From: Lewinellaceae bacterium
GTDB taxonomy: Bacteria; Bacteroidota; Bacteroidia; Chitinophagales; Saprospiraceae
NCBI GenBank assembly: GCA_020636025.1
Contig: JACJYQ010000002.1
Location: forward strand, 620,001-684,000
Length of the DNA stretch: 64,000 nt
Reading direction: 5' to 3'
Made by a program: the position numbers and the translations under genes. Numbering within the stretch: position 1 is the stretch's first letter; each line of letters begins with the position of its first letter. Positions 37,871 to 47,236 of the stretch are shown in pieces. The notes beneath the pieces are model-generated. The model worked only from the letters and a program-made list of their open reading frames with translations, made no database searches and had not been told where the DNA came from.

Positions 37871-39928
37871 ATGAAAAACATATTCCTACTTTTCCTTTTA
37901 ACTGCCCCCATAATTTGTCAAGCACAATCTGCGCCTGTAGAACGTATACTAGATTTCACTACAGACATCCAGGGTGATCATGTTCAGTTTGTTCCCGTAA
38001 TGCCCGATCTAATGCAGAAGCCAGGTGCTCCTGAAGCATACTGGTCATATTTCTGGGAGTTTGGCGACGGAAGTTTTAGCAAAGAGGAAAATCCGGTTCA
38101 TGTGTACCAACGTCAGGGTGATTACATGGTCAGTCTGGATGCAACAGCTCATTATGACAATGGCAAGCGCTCTAAACGAAAAAAGAAAGCAGTAAACAGT
38201 ACCTCAAGACTGGCCGGTACGGGCACTCCGATGAATGATGTTTTCGACCCGAAGACACGGCAAATGGTGGCCATGTACTCCTACAGCAATCCCAAACCTG
38301 AAGAGGAAATAACCCTGGTGATCAGTTACCGGAACCTTGGAATGGTAAATACGGATGGGGTCTTGCACCTGTTTTACAACGAGAAGAAATTCCCGGCGGC
38401 TCATTTTGAACTGACTGATGCCCGTACGCATTTTGGCGAAACGCGCTATATCGGCACGTCCCAGGTTTTACCAATGGATAATGCAGACAATGAAGCCTGG
38501 GCATGGTTAAACCCGCCGCCAAATGGCAGCCTCAATAGTATTTGGGAGTCAAATGCATCTTCCTCCATCATCATTGAACAGTTGTTGCAAGAGGCACGTG
38601 CGAATTACCGGGACAATGCAGCCTGGACTTTCAAAAATCTGCAAGCGGGTGATAAGCGAAATGTCTTCGTCAGCCTGGCCTGTACACCTGCTATGGTGAG
38701 TGATACCAATGCTTTTATCCATCTGGAGGCCGTTTTTGCTCCGAATGATCCTCTCGTCGCTCCCGAAAAATTTGAATATGAAATTGAAATCGTGAGCTCC
38801 CATGACCCCAATGCCATTGCCGTATCTGATAACCGGGTGAATTACCGGATTATTGGAAGCAAGCAACTTAACTACAAAGTGAAATTCCAAAACAATGGAG
38901 AAGGCCCGGCGAGTACAGTTGCGTTGACTGTGGACATCCCAAAGGGCTTGCAGGCAAATGCCATGAAGCCGCTCAATTGGTACCCCAATTGCCCTATTTG
39001 TCCAGATCCGCCGGGAACCGAAGGGTGCCTGGATACAGCATATACGGAGGAGGGCCTTTTGTTTACTTTCAGAAATATATACTTGCCTGGCAGCAGACAA
39101 GATGATGTAAACGACAAGGATTCGACAAAGGGTTACGTGAAATACCGGATCGAAGCCGATCGCGAAATGCCCAAACGGGCCTTTAAAAGCCGCGCAAAGA
39201 TTGTGTTCGACAAAAACACACCCATTTACACCAATTACACGAATACCAGATTTAAGATGGGGAAATCCCCCGGATTGAAATTTGGAGTAGGTTTTGATAA
39301 ATCTCTTGCCGAACTGAATACAAGCGAGGAAAGCAAGTTTTGGTCTCCCAACAACCGCTATCTGTTTATTGGTGCAAGCCTATCGCCTTATAAATCATGG
39401 CGCTGGTATCCACAGATTGAGTTGCTGGCTGGATTTAAAGGTCGTGAAGAACTTCCAACAGTTGAAAAACAGGTGCTGTCGCTCACACAGCCGAACAACG
39501 GCATTGCAGAGCTTGATTCTATTTTACTAGATACCATTTTACAATCGAGCAGAGGCATTGTTTCGTTTGAGGTGCCTGTGTTGATCCGCAAGAATTTCAA
39601 CAAGCGTTTTGGTGTTGGCCTCGGTGCATCCGTACGCATAATTCTGGATGGTGGAGAGGACAAACTGGAGGCAAGCCGCACCACCATTGACTGGGAATTT
39701 GAAGATTTACCTACCGGCGTCGTTAAGACCAAAAAGGTGACACAAGGCCCTGTTTTTACGCATTTTACAAGCTATAAAGCTCGCCGTTACAAATACAGCC
39801 TGTTTGGCGATATTACCCTGGGCTCGGTTCGTGCCGGCCCGAATTTTGGCATTCGCGGAGGTTTCGTATTTGCAGAAAATGAATCAGCCAAACCATTTTT
39901 ACAGTTATCGGCAGAACTGAAACTCTAA
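37871..39928 (+). CDS. PKD-domain protein with a C-terminal barrel-like region
   Basis: The 685-residue product has a signal peptide (MKNIFLLFLLTAPIICQAQ) and a PKD domain directly after it (about 50-110, YWSYFWEFGDGSFSKEENPVHVYQ). The middle includes a domain found in T9SS-associated proteins (about 300-460, LNYKVKFQNNGEGPASTVALTVDIP ... SRAKIVFDKNTPIYTN), which resembles conserved-repeat/DUF7619-type modules. The final ~200 residues alternate hydrophobic and polar residues (YLFIGASLSPY, FGVGLGASVRIIL, YSLFGDITLGSVRAGPNFGIRGGFVF) and end FLQLSAELKL, as in outer-membrane beta-barrels. So it may sit in the outer membrane with its PKD part in the periplasm. There is no T9SS sorting domain. It ends 48 bp before the CHAT gene, probably in one transcript. 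Confidence 0.82.
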   Translation: MKNIFLLFLLTAPIICQAQSAPVERILDFTTDIQGDHVQFVPVMPDLMQKPGAPEAYWSYFWEFGDGSFSKEENPVHVYQRQGDYMVSLDATAHYDNGKRSKRKKKAVNSTSRLAGTGTPMNDVFDPKTRQMVAMYSYSNPKPEEEITLVISYRNLGMVNTDGVLHLFYNEKKFPAAHFELTDARTHFGETRYIGTSQVLPMDNADNEAWAWLNPPPNGSLNSIWESNASSSIIIEQLLQEARANYRDNAAWTFKNLQAGDKRNVFVSLACTPAMVSDTNAFIHLEAVFAPNDPLVAPEKFEYEIEIVSSHDPNAIAVSDNRVNYRIIGSKQLNYKVKFQNNGEGPASTVALTVDIPKGLQANAMKPLNWYPNCPICPDPPGTEGCLDTAYTEEGLLFTFRNIYLPGSRQDDVNDKDSTKGYVKYRIEADREMPKRAFKSRAKIVFDKNTPIYTNYTNTRFKMGKSPGLKFGVGFDKSLAELNTSEESKFWSPNNRYLFIGASLSPYKSWRWYPQIELLAGFKGREELPTVEKQVLSLTQPNNGIAELDSILLDTILQSSRGIVSFEVPVLIRKNFNKRFGVGLGASVRIILDGGEDKLEASRTTIDWEFEDLPTGVVKTKKVTQGPVFTHFTSYKARRYKYSLFGDITLGSVRAGPNFGIRGGFVFAENESAKPFLQLSAELKL

Positions 39929-39976
39929 ATATGTAATTCGCAATTTAGTCCTAATTTGGTGCGAATTACGCCGTAA

Positions 39977-42775
39977 ATGCACTCTTTTCGCACCACTTTA
40001 GTCTTCACATTTCTATTTGCCATTTGTTGCCTGCTGTTTCCACAAAGCGCAGGTAATCTGGAGGCTTTGGATGCCAGGATCGACTATTTTTATCAGTCCG
40101 GGCAACAGGATAGTTTCCTGTATTACAAAAACCTCATGGCTGATCAGGCCAGGAAAAATGATGATCTGGAAGCATGGTCTTCTGAGCAGCTGGACATGTA
40201 TGACTTTCTTTTTGAAGAAGGTGAAGCTAGAAAAGCTTCCAATCTGCTCAACAAAGCATGGTCTGAAAAATGGCGGGAACCCAGGAATGATGATGAGTGG
40301 GGAAATCTGTGCTTTATCCAGTCATATCGCGGCATGGACTTTCTGGAAGCGGGAAAGATCATGGAAGCTACCCATGCTTTTGAAGATGCCGCTTTAATGT
40401 ATGAAGGTCACCCCCAGACTGATTTGGATTTGGCAGAATCTATATATAAGCCACTGGGTAATTGTTATACCATGCTGGGCGACAATGATAAAGCCCTGGC
40501 CATACAATCGAAAATCCTGCAGTTACATATTGAAAACGACGCATTGGCAGGCGTTTATTGCAACATCGGCATTGCGTACTGGAACCAGGGAGATTACGAC
40601 AATGCAGAGAAAAATTACCGGGCGGGCCTCGCATTAACAGAAGTGTCCGGGATCAAGCGGGCGCTGCTATTAGGCGCGCTGGCCCAAACCCTGCTCGATG
40701 CCGGCAGGAATGCCGAAGCCATTTCAACAGCTTTTGCATCACTATCGCTTTTACAAGTAGAAAAGCCAGGTGATTTACAAACAGAATACCGTTGCTACTC
40801 ACGCCGAACTGCCGGGCTCGCGCTCATGAGAGATGGCAAGCTGAAGGAAGCTGAGAAGATGCTTGGCAATGCACGAAACGATGCTTTCAACGTGTTTGGA
40901 ACGCGTTCTCGTGAGCTCGGAAAAATTGAAATAGCACAGGCAGAGTTGTTGATACTGGAAGAAAATGCCCCGGCAGCCATGGTTGCTGCCAACGAGGCCA
41001 TGGCTTCGGTTTTGCCCGCGTTTCAATCAAAATGGCCGAGAGACAATCCGGATCCGGCAACATTTTATGAAGAGAATGTCATTTTTGAGGCTTTGTGGGT
41101 GAAGGCAAAAGCTGCTTTGGAAATCTATGAAAAATCAGGAGACACAGCCTGGCTGGAGTTTGCTCTAAAGTGTCACGAACTTGCCTGGCAGGCGGAGTCG
41201 ATTTTACGGAAGGTCTATCAGTACAGCAGTTCCAAATTAAACCTGCAGTCCGGTAGTCGCCTTCGCGATACAGAAGCCATGCGGGTCTGCCGCCTGTTGT
41301 TTGAGAAAACCGGCGATGAAGCATATTTGAAAAAGGCGTTCTCCTTCGCGGAAAGAAATAAGGCCTTGTGGCTTCAGGAAGGTATTCGGGAAAATCTGGT
41401 GCGGCAAAACCTTGCCAAAAACGATCCGCGTTTTTCTACCCTTAGTGCCTTGAGGCAAAATTTTTCCTTGTATGAAAAGAAGATATTCCTGAATCCGGAA
41501 CATGAATCAGTGCCTGAGTGGAGAAATGAGGCAGATTCACTGGCAACCCAAATAAAACAAGTAGAGGGCGAAATACAAGGAGCCTACCCGGCATTGGTGA
41601 ATGCTGCACAAGACTCAGTTTCACTTCCGAAAATAGAGCATGAAGAAGGCATTATGTTGGAGTATTTCGCAGGGCAAAGCAATTTCGAGCTGTTTATTTT
41701 TTGCAAAAACAAACAGCCTGTTTGGCACACCATTCCAATAGATTCTGTCTTTAAGTCCTCCATTTCGGCCTTTTTAAGCTGTTTTGAGGACCCAAATGCC
41801 ATAATCAACGATCCAAGAGCCTATTTCAATTCAGCCCATTCAATATGGAAAAAGCTTTGGCCGGAAGAGGCCAGATCTGCGCGAAAAGCAACACTAATCC
41901 CGGATGGATACCTGAATTTTGTTCCATTTGATGCGATGGTTTGCAGTCCGGCAAATGAAACTACAAACCTGCGGAATGCGGATTATTTGGTAAAGCACAC
42001 TGCTATCAGCTATGCCTGGTCCTGGCAGGCTTTGCAACAGCAACGAAAGCTGCACTCCAAAGCCGAAAAATATGCTCTCTGTCTGGCGCCGGGTTTTGCA
42101 AACAAGGAACGAGGACTCCCACCCCTAAACTCCGATGCCTCTGAGTTTCCGACAAATGGCCATTTGCTTTCAGGTAGTGAGGCAAATCTGGAACAGTTTG
42201 CAAAAGAGCTATCGAACTACAGGGTGGTTCATTTGGCAACCCATGCCTTTGCCTCGGCTGAGGAAGACCAATTGCCCCGGGTTGAGTTATATGATCAGCC
42301 ACTGTATTTGCCCAGTATTTACGGACTTTCCCTTCAGGCCGATCTTTTGACGCTTAGCGCCTGTCAGACAGGTTTGGGAAAAATTGAGGCAGGGGAAGGG
42401 GTTATGAGCCTCGCCAGGGCATTTGCACAGGCCGGTGCCGCCAATGTTTTGTCTGGCCTCTGGTCACTAAATGACAAAAGCACCAATACACTGCTGACGG
42501 CATTTTATCAATATTTGGAATCCGGGAAAAGCATCGGCCCGGCTCTTCAACAGGCCAAGCTGGATTACTTGGAAAATGAAGACATACGCGCTACAGTGCA
42601 GTCACCTTATTTCTGGGCAGGTATGGTTTCGGTAGGAGATGATCGGTCGGTGAATGCGGAGAATGGAGGAGGCTGGTTCGTTTGGGTGCTTGTACTTGCT
42701 GCTGTTTTGTCTGCATTTCTTTTCTGGCAGTACAAAAAAAGAAAAAGCCGCAGCGCACTTTTGCGCCGCGGCTGA
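39977..42775 (+). CDS. TPR-CHAT domain protein with C-terminal membrane anchor
   Basis: The 932-residue product starts with a signal peptide-like segment (LVFTFLFAICCLLFPQSAG). Tetratricopeptide repeats fill about residues 30-400 (for example AGVYCNIGIAYWNQGDYDNAEKNYRAGLAL). A helical linker follows, then a CHAT (caspase HetF associated) domain about 590-890. The protease dyad appears intact: His756 in HLATHAF and Cys796 in LSACQTG, followed by GVMSLARAFAQAGAANVLSGLW. A membrane helix (FVWVLVLAAVLSAFLFW) precedes a basic tail. The signal peptide plus C-terminal anchor place the CHAT domain outside the cytoplasm, unlike caspase-like CHAT effectors of defence. The last nine codons lie inside the terminator hairpin of sRNA locus B. 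Confidence 0.93.
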   Translation: MHSFRTTLVFTFLFAICCLLFPQSAGNLEALDARIDYFYQSGQQDSFLYYKNLMADQARKNDDLEAWSSEQLDMYDFLFEEGEARKASNLLNKAWSEKWREPRNDDEWGNLCFIQSYRGMDFLEAGKIMEATHAFEDAALMYEGHPQTDLDLAESIYKPLGNCYTMLGDNDKALAIQSKILQLHIENDALAGVYCNIGIAYWNQGDYDNAEKNYRAGLALTEVSGIKRALLLGALAQTLLDAGRNAEAISTAFASLSLLQVEKPGDLQTEYRCYSRRTAGLALMRDGKLKEAEKMLGNARNDAFNVFGTRSRELGKIEIAQAELLILEENAPAAMVAANEAMASVLPAFQSKWPRDNPDPATFYEENVIFEALWVKAKAALEIYEKSGDTAWLEFALKCHELAWQAESILRKVYQYSSSKLNLQSGSRLRDTEAMRVCRLLFEKTGDEAYLKKAFSFAERNKALWLQEGIRENLVRQNLAKNDPRFSTLSALRQNFSLYEKKIFLNPEHESVPEWRNEADSLATQIKQVEGEIQGAYPALVNAAQDSVSLPKIEHEEGIMLEYFAGQSNFELFIFCKNKQPVWHTIPIDSVFKSSISAFLSCFEDPNAIINDPRAYFNSAHSIWKKLWPEEARSARKATLIPDGYLNFVPFDAMVCSPANETTNLRNADYLVKHTAISYAWSWQALQQQRKLHSKAEKYALCLAPGFANKERGLPPLNSDASEFPTNGHLLSGSEANLEQFAKELSNYRVVHLATHAFASAEEDQLPRVELYDQPLYLPSIYGLSLQADLLTLSACQTGLGKIEAGEGVMSLARAFAQAGAANVLSGLWSLNDKSTNTLLTAFYQYLESGKSIGPALQQAKLDYLENEDIRATVQSPYFWAGMVSVGDDRSVNAENGGGWFVWVLVLAAVLSAFLFWQYKKRKSRSALLRRG

Positions 42776-42875
42776 TTTCCCTTGTATAATCTCATGAAAG
42801 ATGTCGAATCAGTGATCAATGCTCTCTTTCCTCGTGTTGCTTATCTCGTCCCGCATTGATAGTACAAAGGTGCGA
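42735..42875 (-). ncRNA. Putative small RNA, locus B (with promoter and terminator)
   Basis: This is homologous to locus A along its whole length. On the minus strand TTTC-N19-CACCTTTG (-7 box 42865-42872) precedes a predicted RNA of about 120 nt beginning near 42858. ATCAATGC pairs with GCATTGAT around a purine-rich loop that differs in sequence from locus A. TTTCATGAGATTAT is identical to locus A, and a TGATT/AATCA helix replaces GATTT/AAATC. The terminator hairpin (42747-42772) with a T-rich tail shares the GCGCAAAAGTGCGC core. Loop sequences vary while helices and the internal motif are kept, the pattern expected of a structured RNA. Confidence 0.65.
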
Positions 42876-42990
42876 TGTTATTTACGGTCCTGAAAGGACA
42901 CTTTTTGCCAATTGATCGCCCGGGTTATATGGCTGGTTTTAGAGTAAAAAATCAATAACTAATTGATTAAGAGTGACTTGTTTAAAGCAA

Positions 42991-43035
42991 AAAAGAAGGG
43001 GGATTCTACCGTTTTGGCAGAATCCCCCTTCTTTT
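42991..43035. terminator. Strong bidirectional terminator before the diheme peroxidase
   Basis: A perfect 17-bp stem (arms 42991-43007 and 43019-43035, AAAAGAAGGGGGATTCT and its complement) with an 11-base loop carries A and T runs at its ends. It lies 42 bp past the stop of the minus-strand peroxidase gene. Confidence 0.92.
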
Positions 43036-43076
43036 TCGATGAATAAACTCTTGAGATTTATTCAGTTATCTTGCAA

Positions 43077-44444
43077 TTAATCACAGCCCATTTCAGATTT
43101 TGACAGGGCATCATTATTTGGGAAGCAATTTCCCGACATGGTACTTCCCGGCATGTAGCGCAAAAGGTTTGGATCCCGAAGGCCATGTTCCAAAAACTCA
43201 ATTAAATCCAGCTTTTCATCTTCAGTGAGATTTAGAGGGCGGAAGAATCCGGAAATCTGGCTGGTCGGAACATTTGTATTTTCAGGAATGGCGTCGTTGA
43301 AATACTCAACTACATCCCGCAAAGAAGTTTTGCTGGCTCCATGGAAATAAAATCCAAAATCTTTCAGGTTGTACAATTGAGGAACCTTGAATTTGAACAT
43401 GTCCTCATCCTTTCCGGTAAATCCACCACGTCCAAAATTTCTTTTGTCATCAGGACCGGTGGCAAAGGCGCCCATTGGGTGTTGATACATGTCATTAACG
43501 CCCAGCGCATAAAATTCATGTGGTGAACCATTTAATGAAGGGCTATTGTGGCAATTGATGCAACCAGCTTTATCAAAGAAAAGAATAGCGCCTCTTTTTT
43601 GTTGATCAGACATAGCCGCATTATCTCCTTTCAGATACCGCTGAAATGGCGCCTGGTTGGTGAGTATTGTACGGAAGTAAGCAGCAATGGCCATGGCGCC
43701 CACTTCAATTGTGTAGCGCTGATTTTCTGGAATATCCGGGAAGGCGATGTCAAACAGGGGAGTATAGCCCAATGAGTCGGTAATATCCTTGTTAATAACC
43801 TGCCTGTGCACAATGAGTGCTCTGGCATTGTTTGACTCCAAACCCTGTAAGCCTTTAAAGTTGATCGCAACAAGCGTATCCTGATTCCAGGCAAATTCTG
43901 TTCCTTCATTTACATAAAATGACCCGAAAGTGCCTGCCCAAAGAGCATTGGTTACATAAGTGAGGTTGATAGTAGGCAGAGGCCGTGCACCCTGAGCATC
44001 AACTTCCTCGCCATCGTAAATTGGGTTTTTACTACGGGTTGAACCCTCAGAGCCAAATTCGTAGTCACCAAAACCAATTCCTCCATCGGCAATTCCCTGG
44101 AAGCGACCGGCGGTGAAGCCGCGCGTAGGGATGTGACAGGTAGCACAAGAGTAAGTAGCGCTGGAAGTAGGGTATTTGGGCGCCAGGCCGATACCTGTTT
44201 CAAAAAAGAGAAGTTTGCCAAGTTCTACTTTAGCCTCAGTAACCGGGTTTTTAGCATCCTGAAATGGCAGAGAAGCATAATCAGTACTTTCCGGCATCCT
44301 GAAATAGGTAAAAGAGCCGGTTTGTGAGTGATTATCCAATAATTCCAACAGCTCACGGTCCAATGTAATGACCGGATCGTGTACGCACGACAAAAAATAA
44401 CTTGTGGCGGCAATAAACAGAAAGAGAGTAAATGGTTTTTTCAT
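43077..44444 (-). CDS. Diheme cytochrome c peroxidase / MauG-family lipoprotein
   Basis: The 455-residue product has a lipoprotein signal (FLSC, Cys20). It belongs to the bacterial diheme peroxidase family: heme motifs CATCH at 100-104 and CINCH at 295-299, and family blocks LGKLLFFETG, RPLPTINLTYVTNALWAGTFGSF, VGAMAIAAYFRTILT and FKVPQLYNLKDFGFYFHGAS with the C-terminal LTEDEKLDLIEFLEHGL. Such enzymes reduce hydrogen peroxide with electrons from small cytochromes, or modify proteins (MauG). It would be tethered in the periplasm. It stands alone between a strong terminator and a long repeat-filled spacer. Confidence 0.94.
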   Translation of the reverse strand: MKKPFTLFLFIAATSYFLSCVHDPVITLDRELLELLDNHSQTGSFTYFRMPESTDYASLPFQDAKNPVTEAKVELGKLLFFETGIGLAPKYPTSSATYSCATCHIPTRGFTAGRFQGIADGGIGFGDYEFGSEGSTRSKNPIYDGEEVDAQGARPLPTINLTYVTNALWAGTFGSFYVNEGTEFAWNQDTLVAINFKGLQGLESNNARALIVHRQVINKDITDSLGYTPLFDIAFPDIPENQRYTIEVGAMAIAAYFRTILTNQAPFQRYLKGDNAAMSDQQKRGAILFFDKAGCINCHNSPSLNGSPHEFYALGVNDMYQHPMGAFATGPDDKRNFGRGGFTGKDEDMFKFKVPQLYNLKDFGFYFHGASKTSLRDVVEYFNDAIPENTNVPTSQISGFFRPLNLTEDEKLDLIEFLEHGLRDPNLLRYMPGSTMSGNCFPNNDALSKSEMGCD

Positions 44445-44996
44445 CCTGAATAAACGGATTGAACGTGATAACTAAATAAACAAACTGTGCATTCCATGGA
44501 TTAAAGCGGGAACGCATATAGAAGTTTCAGTCGAACACGGGGGGTGCCAGCCAGAAGCTGCTATCGGAAAGGGAATGCAAACTTAATGCCATCCTATTAG
44601 ATTCCGTTACCTTTTGATGCTAATCTTAATCATCATCCGCCGAAAAGGACTAAAAATGCAATTATGTTGCAAATACTTAATGGGTAAGGATCATCGACAG
44701 CCATTATCTCATTATGTAGGGTGTAAGCCCTATGCGAAGGAATCTGGTACATGATGAACCCTGAAGGGGTGATGTTTACTAAAGCTCAGTCCGATGCCAC
44801 CCCTTCAGGGCTGCTTTATAGATCCGTTACGTTCGTAGGGCTACACCCTACGTTCTGGGATAACGCCCCTTTGGGGCTGATTTATTATACTTCACGCTGT
44901 TTGGTTTTGAAAATCGCCTGCGGCTAAATCATTGATTAACAGCGTTCAGTATGACAAGTGTTTTCACAACCACTTTGCGGTGGCTATAAAACATCA
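44445..44996. repeat. Long intergenic region of nested hairpin words
   Basis: No gene is supported. From 44716 to 44870 the sequence holds nested inverted words: GTAGGGTGTAAGCCCTATGCG pairs with CGTAGGGCTACACCCTACG, and inside them AACCCTGAAGGGGTG pairs with CACCCCTTCAGGG; CGCCCCTTTGGGGCTG follows. Position 44884-44988 is one copy of the 105-bp repeat also found at 49898-50002. The first ~270 bases, upstream of the peroxidase gene, show nothing clear. Confidence 0.75.
44884..44988. repeat. 105-bp dispersed repeat, copy 1
   Basis: It is identical to 49898-50002 except for one base (AAGTG here, AAGAG there). The unit contains hairpin words such as CGCCTGCGGC, AACAGCGTTCAG and CCACTTTGCGGTGG. 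It encodes no protein that I can support and has no terminal inverted repeat. Confidence 0.9.
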
Positions 44997-46700
44997 TTAA
45001 TCCTTTAACACCAGCGTCTCAAATGCTTGTAATTCAATGGTTTTATCAACGTTGCATTTCAGGTTGCTCAGGTTGCATACGGCATAATATCGAACTCCGT
45101 TTTGTTCAAAATCAATCCTGAAAACATCCGGGTAAATTTCCCGAATCAACCTGATCTGACTATTTCTTAACTCAAGAGCAGCCTCCAGTTCAGCCTGTTC
45201 TTCTGCTGAATATGCGCCTACATTATCAGAAGTAAACAAAACCCCACCCAGCAGCGCATTGACCGTCAGCAAGGTGTTTTGTTGATCAGGGCTTAAATGC
45301 TGATTTTCCTTTCTCAAAATAAATACATCCGGATCGTTCAGAAAGGCACGCTGGTTTAACTGCCACCTGCCAAGCACACTACGCAGGGCGGAAATACTGC
45401 TCACTCTCTCCCGGTGTCTAAGCAATTTCAGCAGCTTGTGCTCCCATTTAAGGTGCGTATCAGCTCCGATCCTGCAAAAATCAACGTGCCCAAAACAGGA
45501 TCCCAAAGGTGCTCCACAGGCCAAAATCTGACGATCACCGCTTAACATTCTCAGAAATTCCATGGCCTCCCACATAACCCCGCCCCGCGTTTTCCCTCCT
45601 GGAGGATTCAGACACACGGCAAAAAGAAAATCGAGCTTCAAAACTTCATATCCCCATTTGTCCAAAATGGTATGAAATACCCCGCTCAGGTAATCCCGAA
45701 AACCGGCGTTGTAGAAATCGAGCGCAAAGTACCAGCCTCCCCAATATGGATTCCAGCCAGCCTTGATGGGCTTCCCTTTTTTATCCCGTAAAATCCACTC
45801 GGGATGTTTCCGTACCAACTCGGATTTGGCAGAGGCAATGAAAGGAGCGAGCCAAAGTCCTGGTTTTAAGCCGGCCGCTTTGATTTTTGAAGCCACTGAG
45901 CCCATTCCATCGGGAAATGAGGGCTTCACAGAAAACCAGTCGCCTGTAGCCGTTTGCCAACCATCGTCAATTTGAAAAGTGTCGAAAGGCAATTCTGATT
46001 GACTGATCGTCTCCAGGTTTTCCAGAATTTTTGGGGCCGAGATGTTGTTGTAAAAATGATACCAACTCGTCCAGCCCAACTGCACCGGACTTGTTTTTTT
46101 GTCTAAGCCCATTGCTGCGAACCAGCTATCAAACACATCAGCTTCTGTGCTTTCTCCCATCCAGAAATCCAGGGCCGGGAAAGAGTGTGATAAAGCAAGT
46201 TTATCCAGATCCTTTCGTATGGTGAGCGTGTTGGTAGACTTGTCAAAAAGGAAAAGCGTAAAACCGCTTCTCTCGCTGGTGGACCCAACAAGCAGGGTGG
46301 AGCCGGGTTTTTTAAAATAGGTATAAGACCAGGAATGCAGATGGCCTTTTTTGCGGGGAATATTCTGTATACGGTCGTCTCCGGAAAATCCAAAATACGG
46401 GCGCGCTGCTTTACGGATAGGTGAAATGCCCTCGTCGAGCTTGTATAGTCTGCTTTCGCTCCAGGACTGGTAGCCATTGGCAAAAAAACGAGTTCCGGCA
46501 GGCAAATTCATGTCAAAACTGATTTCCAGTTTCTGAATGACTATGTCTTGTTTTGGATGAATGAACAATGACCAATGCTGCCCACCATGCATCTCTTCCG
46601 TATTGAAATTGACGTATAATTCCTCGAATGAATTGGTCTTGCCTGGGTGTAGCTGTTCACTTTTCCCGTTGAAAGAAAGGATGGCCTGTCGGAATATCAT
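44997..46700 (-). CDS. GH36-family alpha-galactosidase-like glycoside hydrolase
   Basis: The 567-residue product is a glycoside hydrolase of clan GH-D (GH36-like). The N-terminal ~180 residues are a beta-sandwich (FANGYQSWSESRLYKL), followed by a TIM barrel starting LGWTSWYHFYNNISAPKIL. TFQIDDGWQTATGDW and KPGLWLAPF are classic GH36 blocks; the nucleophile should be Asp357 in VLKLDFLFA and the acid/base Asp414 in CRIGADTHLKWEH. A C-terminal beta domain ends the protein. It lacks a signal peptide, so it would act in the cytoplasm on an imported alpha-galactoside, or on a related substrate. It begins 6 bp after the rnpA stop, an unusual partner for rnpA. Confidence 0.9.
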   Translation of the reverse strand: MIFRQAILSFNGKSEQLHPGKTNSFEELYVNFNTEEMHGGQHWSLFIHPKQDIVIQKLEISFDMNLPAGTRFFANGYQSWSESRLYKLDEGISPIRKAARPYFGFSGDDRIQNIPRKKGHLHSWSYTYFKKPGSTLLVGSTSERSGFTLFLFDKSTNTLTIRKDLDKLALSHSFPALDFWMGESTEADVFDSWFAAMGLDKKTSPVQLGWTSWYHFYNNISAPKILENLETISQSELPFDTFQIDDGWQTATGDWFSVKPSFPDGMGSVASKIKAAGLKPGLWLAPFIASAKSELVRKHPEWILRDKKGKPIKAGWNPYWGGWYFALDFYNAGFRDYLSGVFHTILDKWGYEVLKLDFLFAVCLNPPGGKTRGGVMWEAMEFLRMLSGDRQILACGAPLGSCFGHVDFCRIGADTHLKWEHKLLKLLRHRERVSSISALRSVLGRWQLNQRAFLNDPDVFILRKENQHLSPDQQNTLLTVNALLGGVLFTSDNVGAYSAEEQAELEAALELRNSQIRLIREIYPDVFRIDFEQNGVRYYAVCNLSNLKCNVDKTIELQAFETLVLKD

Positions 46701-46706
46701 GGCGTA

Positions 46707-47102
46707 TTACTTGAGTTCTTCATAAGGGAATTTCCGGATCAGTTTGTGAATGCCTTCCAGCATTTTGTCGTAGGATTCGGGCTCTTTGGCAATGTAGGAG
46801 ATCATCATGGAAACATGTTTTCCCTGTGAGCTCAGGTGTTCATAAAACAAGTGTTTGTTAAGCCGATAGGCCTCACGGATTTGTCTTTTCAAGCGGTTGC
46901 GTTGCACGGCAGTCTTGAAATTGCGTTTTGGCACCGAAATAACCACTGTGGCGAAACCAGGTTCGCCAAGTTCGGAAACCGACCACACCACCCTGAGTGG
47001 GTATGCCACGAAGGAATTGCCAGACCTGAAAAGAGCGGCAATGGTCTTTCTGCTTTTGAGCCGTTCGGCTTTGGAAAATGTAAAACTTCCCTGGTTTTCC
47101 AC
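46707..47102 (-). CDS. rnpA: Ribonuclease P protein component
   Basis: The 131-residue basic protein binds RNase P RNA and helps cleave the 5' leader from tRNA precursors. The signature RNRLKRQIREAYRLNKHLFYE (the RNR motif) lies around residues 70-90, and FSKAERLKSRKTIAALFRSG is the typical N-terminal block. It follows rpmH on the same strand, the nearly universal order in bacteria, but an intrinsic terminator lies in the gap. The GH36 gene starts 6 bp downstream. Confidence 0.95.
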   Translation of the reverse strand: MENQGSFTFSKAERLKSRKTIAALFRSGNSFVAYPLRVVWSVSELGEPGFATVVISVPKRNFKTAVQRNRLKRQIREAYRLNKHLFYEHLSSQGKHVSMMISYIAKEPESYDKMLEGIHKLIRKFPYEELK

Positions 47103-47150
47103 AATGAGTGCAAAAATATGAATTTCAGGCAGTTATGTATAGGGCACAAG

Positions 47151-47188
47151 AAAACCCGTCTTCCGGGTCGAATCCGAAAGACGGGTTT
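47151..47188. terminator. Terminator/attenuator between rpmH and rnpA
   Basis: A 12-bp perfect stem (AAAACCCGTCTT / AAGACGGGTTTT), extended by three more pairs after one mismatch, lies 49 bp after the rpmH stop and 49 bp before the rnpA start. A and T runs at both ends suit termination in both directions. It would reduce rpmH read-through into rnpA. Confidence 0.85.
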
Positions 47189-47236
47189 TGTATAAAACAG
47201 TCCAGCACCTTTGCAGGGCGCCGGAAATGCAATCAA

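Noticed and set aside
39977..42775. CHAT protein as part of a gasdermin or type III CRISPR defence system
   Set aside because: No gasdermin-like or Cas7-11-like gene is adjacent, and the signal peptide and C-terminal anchor place the protein outside the cytoplasm.
42607..42819. Minus-strand frame through sRNA locus B, with a short peptide starting MRLYKGNQ at the conserved ATGAGATTAT
   Set aside because: Locus A would give MRLLYGKSERG with a different frame after three codons. The conservation is at RNA level, the peptides diverge at once, and the frame is mostly antisense to the CHAT gene.
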